A DNA stretch of 64,000 nucleotides from Procambarus clarkii (Eukaryota > Arthropoda > Malacostraca > Decapoda > Cambaridae), in the NCBI RefSeq assembly GCF_040958095.1, contig NC_091180.1, positions 5,976,863 through 6,040,862 of the forward strand, written 5' to 3'. The position numbers were made by a program, and so were the translations under genes. The notes below the pieces were generated by a model. It worked only from the letters and a program-made list of their open reading frames with translations. It was not told the origin of the DNA and searched no databases. Positions 12,454 to 20,954 of the stretch are shown piece after piece. Each line of letters starts with the position of its first letter. Positions within the stretch are counted from its first letter, which is position 1.

Positions 12454-13670
12454 TAATAGCCTTAAGTGCTTCAGGTCACAGGTGCTTCAGGTCACAAGTA
12501 CTTCAGTTCACAAGTGCTTCAGGTCATAAGTGCTTCAGGTCATAAGTGCTTCAGGTCACAAATGCTTCAGGTCACAAATGCTTCAGGTCACAGGTGCTTC
12601 AGGTCACAGGTGCTTCAGGTCAAAAGTGCTTCAGGTCACAGGTGCTTCAGGTCACAGGTGCTTCAGGTTATAAGTGCTTCAGGTCACAAGTGCTTCAGGT
12701 CACAGGTGCTTCAGGTCACAAGTGCTTCAGGTCACAGGTGCTTCAGGTTACAAGTGCTTCAGGTCATAAGTGCTTCAGGTCACAAGTGCTTCAGGTCACA
12801 GGTGCTTCAGGTCACAGGTGCTTCAGGTCACAGGTGCTTCAGGTTATAAGTGCTTCAGGTCACAAGTGCTTCAGGTCACCGGTGCTTCAGGTCATAAGTG
12901 CTTCAGGTCACAAATGCTTCAGGTCACAGGTGCTTCAGGCCACAAATGCTTCAGGTCACAAGTGCTTCAGGTCACAAGTGCTTCAGGTCACAAGTGCTTC
13001 AGGTCACAAGTGCTTCAGGTCACAAGTGCTTCAGGTCACAAGTGCTTCAGGTCACAGGTGCTTCAGGTCACAAGTGCTTCAGGTCATAAGTGCTTCAGGT
13101 CACAAGTGCTTTAGGTCACAAGTGCTTCAGGTCACAAGTGCTTTAGGTCACAAGTGCTTTAGGTCACAAGTGCTTCAGGTCACAAGTACTTCAGGTCACA
13201 AGTGCTTTAGGTCACAGGTGCTTCAGGTCACAGGTGCTTTAGGTCACATGTGCTTCAGGTCACCAGTGCTTCAAGTCACAAGTGCTTCAGGTCACAAGTG
13301 CTTCAGGCCACAAGTGCTTCAGGTCACAAGTGCTTCAAGTCACAAGTGCTTCAGGTCACAAGTGCTTCAGGCCACAAGTGCTTCAGGTCACAAGTGCTTC
13401 AAGTCACAAGTGCTTCAGGTCACAAGTGCTTCAGGTCACAAGTGCTTCAAGTCACAAGTGCCTCAGGTCACAGGTGCTTCAGGTCACAAGTGCTTTAGGT
13501 CACAAGTGCTTCAGGTCACAAGTACTTCAGGTCACAAGTGCTTCAAGTCACAAGTGCCTCAGGTCACAGGTGCTTCAGGTCACAAATGCTTTAGGTCAGA
13601 AGTGTTTCAGGTCACAGGTGCTTCATGTCACAAATGCTTCAAGTCACAAGTGCCTCAGGTCACAAGTGCC
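12454..13670. repeat. 16-bp satellite array, right part
   Basis: About 75 further copies of the GGTCACAAGTGCTTCA unit in the same orientation as the left part. Single-base variants (GGTTATAAG, CAAATGC, GCCTCAG) are scattered. The open frames it generates are artefacts. Confidence 0.97.
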
Positions 13671-14544
13671 ATATTTCAGCAAAAGAGAGACAAATGTTTA
13701 TACAAAACTTAAGCATGCATTCTGAATGCTGGTGTTAAGATTTCATGAAGTTGGTGTGTAACAAAAATGTGTGGTGGTAATTGTACCTGATTGGTTGATG
13801 ATTGGGGGTTTACGGTTGCGCCGACCACCTGGCTGTTTTGTGCCTGGTCATCCTGCCTGTCATTTCGCTCTGAAGGCAGGTGTTGGTGATTATGATGAGT
13901 GCACAGGTAGTTGACAGTACACATGTCTCGGTGTACACAACACAATGCAGCTCTATATGGCCATTATAATACAATGCAGGGGAGAACTTCATGGAGTTAA
14001 ACACCATGTGCTGAGGGCCCAAGGTATTGTATTCATGAAGAGGAATATGAACAGAAAATTCTAAAATTCTCATGTTTAACTGAAACATCACTGTAGATAT
14101 GGGACTGAGGATATGATAGTATGTCCGCACAACGACTGTGTAAAGATCCCACTGAAATGCTCGAACATCAATGGTGCACAAGGTGGTGCCGCACAACTGT
14201 CCTCCTGCTTTGGGAGACGGCAAACTTGAGACACAACACATGTAGACACAGAGATTTGGTGGAAGGTGTAAGACACTTGTAGATTCTCAGATGAGATTTC
14301 AGATGTTAAGGTTTTCAAATATCATGAATGAGCCCCTTGGAAATTAACCCGAGAATCATATATACCTACTCTATACCAGCTAGATGATGATATTACCACT
14401 ACTGAGAAACAAGGCTTAAACAGCATGAGAACCATTTCATATTAGTAAAGAGGAAGACAGGAAACAAGGATAGAGGCAAAGGCATGTATGTAGGATCAAG
14501 ACATCTGTAGGATGAGCAAACACATTAGTAATGTTAAGACTTAC
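13671..14544 (-). other. SMC1A downstream region (intron, possible last exon and 3' UTR)
   Basis: This single-copy-looking stretch lies directly downstream of the last recognised SMC1A exon, whose donor GTAAGT at 14539-14544 calls for one more exon. A possible 3' splice site (GTTTCTCAG on the minus strand) ends at 14402 and would be followed at once by an in-frame TAG at 14399-14401. I cannot tell it from chance. Minus-strand open frames at 13810-14241 and 14088-14318 match nothing I know. Confidence 0.35.
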
Positions 14545-14640
14545 TCGAGTAGCAAAGGGTCCGCTGTGATCTTCGTTACGTTGAACTGGATAGCTGTCCA
14601 AGTCCAGCGTCAACACCTTACTGATCAAACACTCACCAGG
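14545..14640 (-). CDS. SMC1A: SMC1A exon, C-terminal end of head domain
   Basis: This exon encodes 32 residues of the cohesin subunit SMC1, beginning PGECLISKVLTLDLDSYP, which aligns with the GDCVISKVLTFDLTKYP-type end of the family. It belongs to the ATPase head that pairs with SMC3 in the nucleus. The 3' splice site is TTATTTCACAG at 14641-14651 on the minus strand and the donor GTAAGT follows at 14539-14544. Phase is 0 at both ends and matches the preceding exon at 31137-31314. After the conserved block the sequence continues into a less conserved tail (VQRNEDHSGPFATR). The final stop is in a later exon that I cannot place with certainty. Confidence 0.92.
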
Positions 14641-14918
14641 CTGTGAAATAATGACAAAATGTCACTTATAGCATATCAGGAAGAAACTATAGGTTATTAA
14701 CATAATTTAAACCAAGGTAATCAAGATAAAAATTTTGGCTCGAAGGCCAACAGTTCAAATTCAAAATGTTCAAAAATGTAACCCTCTACAGCAGTACATC
14801 AAATGCTAATGCTCTAACATGCTTAGGCACTCACACCATTTTCAGAGGGGTGGGGCACTCAATTCAATGAATAACTCACTTTTTCAAATGCAAATACCCT
14901 AGTCCAAAAAAAAAACAC
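14641..14918 (-). other. SMC1A intron, no other feature
   Basis: AT-rich intron sequence right of the exon's splice acceptor. No repeat recognised until the DIRS fragment. Confidence 0.5.
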
Positions 14919-15060
14919 CATTGAATGTAATGAAATGCCTCTTTCTAGATGAGCCCCGGTGGCTCCCTGAAGCTGTCTGGCCAAGATGGCGCCCAACTAC
15001 TCTTGTCACATCAACCACCAACTGGGGGACCAGGGCAAGAATCTGGTCCCCTCACAGAGG
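14919..15060 (-). mobile_element. DIRS terminal-repeat fragment
   Basis: Starts with CATTGAATGTAATGAAATGC and then GAGCCCCGGTGGCTCCCTGA. This is the outer end of the right terminal repeat of the DIRS elements described at 34632-39473 and 57269-63734. Only the outer part is present; no coding region. Confidence 0.6.
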
Positions 15061-15280
15061 CACAGAGAACAGAACAGAACTCTGCCACCCCACCAGAAAA
15101 GCATCCAGAAAGTCAGCAAACTAATATAGACCAGTGCTGGGTCCAAAAGAACTGAAGCCTCAAAACTGCCAAATGCTCCAAACAATGTAAATGAATGATT
15201 GAATCGCTCTCGACTCAGCCCGTCCTCATAAACAAAGGCCAAAGTCTATTCCATGCACCCATTAAACCCCCCCCCCCTGC

Positions 15281-16060
15281 TTGATACCTGCTTGATGGGG
15301 TTCTGGGAATTATTCTACTCCCCAAGCCTGGCTTGACTTGTGAGAGTTTGGTCCACCCAGGCTGTTGCTTGGAGTGGTCCGCAGGCCCATATCCACAACA
15401 GCCCGGTTGATCCGGCACTCCTTGAAGAAAACTATCTAGTTTTCTCTTGAAGATGTCCACGGTTGTTCCGGCAATATTTCTTATGCTCGCTGGGAGGATG
15501 TTGAACAACCACGAACCTCTAATGTTTATACAGTGTTCTCTGATTGTGCGTATGACACCCTTGCTCTTCACTGGTTCTATTCTGCATTTTCTTCCATATC
15601 GTACACTCCAGTATGTTGATATTTTACTGTGTAAATTTAGGACCTAGCCCTCCAGTATTTTCCATGTGTATATTATTTGATATCTCTCTCATCCTCTTTC
15701 TAGCGAGTACATTTGGAGAGCTTTGAGATGATCCCAATAATTTAGATACTTTATTGCGTCTATGTATGCCGTATATTTTCTCTGTACTCCCTCTATTTCA
15801 GCAATCTCTCCTGCTCTGAAGGGGAAAGTGAGTACCGAGCAGTACTCAAGACGGAACTACATAAGTGATTTAAAGAGTATAACCATTGTGATGGGATCCC
15901 AGGTCGGCAAACCAAGGCGACAGATGATGGTTCGTGCAGCATTTCTCCTGTGGACATTTCTGATCCCTTTGAGGATTTTCAGGACCTGTTGTCCCTTGGC
16001 ACGCATTCTGGTCACGACGTTCTCCCGGTCTTGGAGGGAATCCCGAGGGTGTTTTTCTGG
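15281..16060 (-). mobile_element. LINE-B 3' fragment, decayed
   Basis: Homologous to 31986-32640 in the same orientation. The minus strand encodes broken pieces of the RT C-terminal domain: HCINIRGSWLFNILPASIRN, then TTVDIFKRKLDSFLQGVPDQ. It ends at the left in the 3' UTR with the GGTATCAAGCAGG-type tail. Frameshifts and stops are frequent. Further right (15900-16050) the resemblance is weaker but still reads like an RT thumb. Confidence 0.8.
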
Positions 16061-16709
16061 ACAGTAATCATCATAGTAAGGCTAATAGATTGAAAGTGAA
16101 ATGTTGCCTGCATCCTGCGGTGCCCTGTGACCCCCCCCCACAACCTCTGTCTCCACGTCCTCCACTCCCTCCCGGTCAGACAAGTTCTCCTGGCCTCTGT
16201 ACATTCATCATCGTCTTTGATGCCGATACGCCCTCTGATCAGAGCGTTTTTGGAAATAGTAGGGCACGAAGTCTTTTTTGTCAAGCCGTTCCCGAGTTCT
16301 TTAAGATCAAGGTGCATGATTTCATGTCGAATAAATGCAGAACTTGATTGCAGTGGGCCATGCTTCCTCTGGGGACTTGGTGCTTTCGGATGTTACTGAT
16401 ATCTGTGGTTACAAGGTCCGTTTTTGTACGCCTCTGGGTGACCATTTGGCACGATACGTTGTCCGGAATGTTGTTGACATTACTGCCGACAACATCAAGA
16501 CCCAACTGCAGGATGCTGACATTCCAATCTTTGGCATTGGAAATTTATGTGTCGGATTGGTGGCAACCTGTGTGATACTGGCACTGCCCTCCTTACTTTT
16601 CTTGATTCCCTCCCCTTTGATCGGGTTTGGATTAATGGCTTCTTCCATAAATTGGAGGTGTATGTCCCCAGTCCTACTCAGTGCTTTCGTTGTAAGGGTT
16701 TCCACAATA

Positions 16710-18245
16710 CTGTAACCCCGCGATTATCCGGGATTCAAACATCCGGAAAACGCCCTTATACGGACAAAATCGTGATCGGATAAAGTTATCACAATATCCG
16801 GCCAAAATGGCCACAGGAACCGGATAAAAGCTGGTTTGGCCGGATGAAAATACGGCCATACCGTATTAATCCTGTCTGTGGCCCTAGACGCATGGTGGAG
16901 GAGGGGGGTGGGGTGGGTGGGTGGTGTTGGGAGGGTGGGAGGGGTGCGTCAGGAGGGACCACCTGGGTACAGGAATTACCAATAATTTTAGAACAATTAA
17001 TCATAGCCAAAAACAAATGAAATAACTACTAGTAATTATGTAATAACAAATAAATAAGTTTCCTAAAAGCATTGTGCACAGGCTGAAGTTTCCTTCAAAA
17101 ATATTGTGAATTTTTTTCCTCCTGGCGGCCTACGTAACGCGCTATCCCAAGTGGACCCGTCCAACACTGGTCAACCCATGTGCGTCCGTCCCTCGTGTTA
17201 TACACAGTGCTGCGCCATTAGTGAAATATTTTTTTTAAATAACTTTTTTATTTTCATAGTAACTTTGAACATTTTTGGCCAAGACTATGTCTGGTAGCAG
17301 CATCAATCGTTCTGGAGGTGTTAAGAGGAAGAAAGTTGTCCTAACAATAAAAGACAAGTTACTGTTATACACCTCAACCAGTGCGGCCTCACAGTGTTGC
17401 GCCATTAGTGAAATATTTTTTTTAAATAACTTTCTTAATTTTCATAGTAATTTTGAACATTTTTGGCCAAGAATATGTCTGGTAGCAGCATCAATCGTTC
17501 TGGAAGTGTTAAGAGGAAGAAGATTGTCCTAGCAATTAAAGACAAGTTACGTGTTGTTCAACCAGTGAGGCGTCACAGGCAGCCAAGCGCCTTCAACAAG
17601 TGAGGCGCCACAGGCAAGCCAAGCTCCTTCAACAAGTGAGGCATTACAGGCAAGCCAAGCGCTTTCAACAAGTGACGCGCCACAGGCAAGCCAAGCGCTT
17701 TCAACAAGTGAGGCGCAAGCAAGCGCCTTTAATAAGTGAGGCGTCACAGGCAGGCCAAGCGCCTTCAACAAGTGAGGGCATGCAAGCGCTTCAACAAGTG
17801 AGGTGCAAGCAAGCGCTTCAACAAGTGAGGTGCAAGCAAGCGCCTTCAACAAGTGAGGCCTCACAGGCAACCCAAATGCCCTCAACCAGTGAGGCTTCAG
17901 CAGCTGGCAGTCAAAACTAACTTAGCTTAATGAACTGTACAGTAATTTTAAGTGTTAATTTTAGTGTTGTGTTAGTATAGGTTACGTAAATTGTTAAGAA
18001 TTTTTAACTTCAAGATGTGTGGCATCAATCAAGAAGACGAACACCAACAAGGTAAGTTGAGGTTTCTAGTTGAATATTTAATAAATGTATGTGGCAAGGC
18101 AATTCAAATTATGTTGTTTGTAGTATAAAAATAGTTGGAAATGGTCACTTTTGGACTCGTAGGTGAAAAAGTACCATTATCCGAAAAATGTGATAATCCG
18201 GCTGGGGGTCCTTCCCATATAGTCCGGATGATCGAGTGGAGACAG
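16710..18245 (+). mobile_element. Tigger/pogo-like DNA transposon, non-autonomous
   Basis: Bounded by TA at 16708-16709 and 18246-18247. The left end CTGTAACCCCGCGATTATCC and the inverted right end CTGTCTCCACTCGATCATCC share the pogo/Tigger pattern ending in ATCCGG. Inside, ATGTCTGGTAGCAGCATCAA at 17287 begins a Tigger-like N-terminus (MSGSSINRSGGVKRKKVV), which then breaks down. A ~155-bp segment carrying this start is duplicated in tandem (17207-17362 and 17393-17550). The rest of the transposase (DDE domain) is missing, so the copy cannot move by itself. Confidence 0.85.
17560..17900. repeat. 36-bp minisatellite inside the Tigger element
   Basis: Tandem units of about 36 bp built on CAACAAGTGAGGCGCCACAG followed by GCAAGCCAAGCGC; unit starts fall at 17594, 17630 and 17666. 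Later units are shortened. It keeps an open frame on the plus strand (QQVRRHRQAKR-like), probably grown from the Tigger helix-turn-helix coding segment. Confidence 0.85.
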
Positions 18246-18576
18246 TACCTCCCATGGCTGTACCAATGACATCCATTGTGGCAAATGCTCTGGTTCCCAT
18301 TTCAGTCGTGACTGCGAGCTCTGTTGCCCCAACTGTGGTGGTGATTATCCCATCACTTTCAAGCAGTGTCCTTCCTACTTTGCGGCGCTCAGTAAGGCTC
18401 TTCCCGTCGTCACTCCGCCCTCCAGTCGTGCTTTGCCTCATCCTGCCCTCATTCCTAGTCACCCGCCGCTTCCCCCTCCACTGCTGCCTTTGCCTTTTCC
18501 TGACCTGTTTTTGACTGACATTCCTCTCACACCTGAGGCTTCTTCTCTCCCACCTGCCATTTCAACCGAGTCCTGA

Positions 18577-19436
18577 TCTTGACGACGCTATTGCCACTTG
18601 TGTTGTAGATGCCCCTCGAGATGGTGCTGGTCCACCTCGTCACTAAATTCTTTCCGCAGTCCGTCCTTACCTTTCCCGAGGCTGACCCATCGCTCCTCTC
18701 CTCCGCCTCTTCTACAATTGACGTCCATCCTCCCGCAGCTGCCTCTGCTATCTCCAGTGCGTTTGAATTGATGCTGGACAATGCTCTTCGAAATTATTTG
18801 GCGTTCTCTGTCTCTCTTCCCAGGCTGCCTTGCCGCACATCTCTGCCCCCAGTACTAAGAGGAAGCATTCCTCTGCCGTCCAAATTTCCAAACGCCCTGC
18901 CGCCTTGCCTGATGGGCCTCCAACCTCGCGTTCTCCCACGACTTGTCCTCGCGCCCTTCCTAGGTCTTCCTCCAGTTGTCCTGCTGGTGCTTCTACTGAG
19001 TTCGATGCGTTAGCGTCCCAGTCATGAAGCTCCGGATGCAGTCTACTTGCCTTACCCTGTCCTAACCTCGCCTGTTCCGTCTTGACTTTATCTACTCTTC
19101 TACACATTTGCTCCTTGTACCTTCCTCTGCTCACACCTCCCTTTCTTTATCCTGTCTGTTTTGCACTTGCCTCCTTCACATCCTTTGCCCCCCTCCCAAC
19201 GCCCTACGTCCCTCGCTTTATTTACTGCGGCAACGCTTTGAGTTTGCCTTTTGTTCTCATTATTCCCTTCGTGTATCCCTTTCTTGTTTATTTTGCCTTT
19301 ATCCTCGCCCACCTTGACGGTGTCATTAGCTTCTTGACTTGGGTACATCATGACCGCTGTGTTGTTGTGGTTGTGCATTGTCATATACTCATCTTTCTAC
19401 ATTCCTACTCGTGCAGTCATCGGGAGGATATACCTT
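18577..19436. other. pyrimidine-rich non-coding DNA, probable LINE remainder
   Basis: T/C-rich sequence following the gag stop. It may be the inter-ORF or decayed ORF2 part of the same LINE. I see no RT motif and no other gene. Confidence 0.35.
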
Positions 19437-20290
19437 CATGCAAACTGCACGTATTGTGAAGAAGATGGGATCCCTGGATTTGAAAGTTCTCGTAATCTAT
19501 CCGATCACTTTTCTGGCTAACACAATATTTGCTTGGTTATGCTCCCTAAACGTTAGGTCATCAGATATCATTAATCCAAAATCCTTTACATGTTACTTTC
19601 CTACTATGGGCAAATTTTATTGTGTTTTGAACCCTGTAATATGCTTAACGGTCTCATTTTTATTCTTCCTGAGTACCTGGAATTTATCACTGTTACACAT
19701 TATGTTATTTTCTGCTGCCCAGTTGAAACTTTACTAATATCTGCTTGTAGTTTTTCAATGTCTTCAACAGAGGTAATTTTCACACTGATTTTTGTGTCAT
19801 CTGCAAAGAATGATGCAAAGCTATGCCTTGTATTTGAGTCTATATCTGATATGAGTATGAGCAAAAGCAATGGTGCAAGGACTGTACCTTGAGGTACAGA
19901 GGTTTTAACTGCGCTTGGACTCTATTTTTATATCGTTGACTGTTTCTCTTTGTGTTCTCTTCGACAGAAAACTGAGTATCCACCGTCCTACTTTACCAGT
20001 TATTCCCACTGATCTCATTTTGTGTGCTATCACTCCATGGTCACATTTATCGAGTGCCTTTGCAAAATCCGTATATACCACATCTGCATTCTGTTTTTCT
20101 TCTAATGCCTCAGTGGATTTGTCATAGTGGTCAATTAGCTGCAAGAGGCATGATCTTCCCACTCAAAATCCATGTTTTGATCCAGAGTCCAGAGGAACTA
20201 TGTCTACTGCTTTAAGTGCATCTGGTATCATCCCTGTGTCCAAGCTCTTCCTCCACACTATACTGAGTGCCTGTGCTACTGGCACTGTTT
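19437..20290 (-). mobile_element. LINE-D reverse transcriptase fragment
   Basis: The minus strand encodes an RT segment with GRSCLLQLIDHYDK, VVYTDFAKALDKCDHGVIAHK (palm motif with the first catalytic Asp) and VGRWILSFLSKRT in 19905-20162. The rest toward the left is broken by frameshifts but still follows the RT palm and thumb. It lacks both ends and is inactive. The upstream part shares the IPDALK-type segment of 2457-2996. Confidence 0.8.
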
Positions 20291-20597
20291 ATGAATGAAA
20301 AACGGTTTACACACGACTCGCATCCGATGACGTCCGAACACTTTCAGAACAAGTGCTTCGCTGGCGACTTTTGTTTGAACCGCAGCACTGTAAATGCTTT
20401 ACTTACGTACTACAAATACAAATACTTGCCAACAGAACCTAAACACAAAACCTAACCTTACCAATGCACAATGCTAACCTTACCAATGCTTACCTAACCT
20501 ATATTATGCACAATATGCAAATATAGAATAATATCAATTTATATTTGAGAAATATATGTGCGGCAAACCTGTCGCACATCCGTAGCAGGTCATTTGC
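20291..20597. other. unassigned DNA with CCTAACCTTACC-like repeats
   Basis: Non-coding, with short imperfect repeats AACCTAACCTTACCAATGC around 20450-20500. I cannot assign a family. Confidence 0.4.
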
Positions 20598-20954
20598 ATG
20601 TAATTACCTAAGTGTAATTACCTAAGTGTAGTTACAGGATGAGAGCTACGCTCGTGGTGTCCCGTCTTCCCAGCACTCTTTGTCATATAACGCTTTGAAA
20701 CTACTGACGGTCTTGGCCTCCACCACCTTCTCACTTAACTTGTTCCAACCGTCTACCACTCTATTTGCGAAGGTGAATTTTCTTATATTTCTTCGGCATC
20801 TGTGTTTAGCTAGTTTAAATCTATGGCCTCTTGTTCTTGAAGTTCCAGGTCTCAGGAAGTCTTCCCTGTCGATTTTATCAATTCCTGTTACTATTTTGTA
20901 CGTAGTGATCATATCACCTCTTTTTCTTCTGTCTTCTAGTTTTGGCATATTTAA

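Larger units (their letters stand above)
16325..18576 (+). pseudogene. LINE ORF1 (gag) with zinc knuckles, split by Tigger
   Basis: The plus-strand remnant of a Jockey/I-type ORF1. Left of the insert it reads to PSPTQCFRCKGF, the start of a CCHC zinc knuckle. Right of the insert (from 18248) it continues with CGKCSGSHFSRDC and CCPNCGGDYPITFKQC, then a proline-rich tail ending at a TGA at 18574-18576. Taking out 16710-18245 and one copy of the TA target restores the frame through the knuckles, so the transposon entered a gag that was still intact at that point. A further frameshift near 16545 shows decay. ORF1 proteins of this type bind the element's RNA. The matching RT ORF is not adjacent. 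Confidence 0.75.

Noticed and set aside
13810-14241. Independent gene downstream of SMC1A
   Set aside because: No recognisable domain and the region is better explained as SMC1A intron or 3' UTR.
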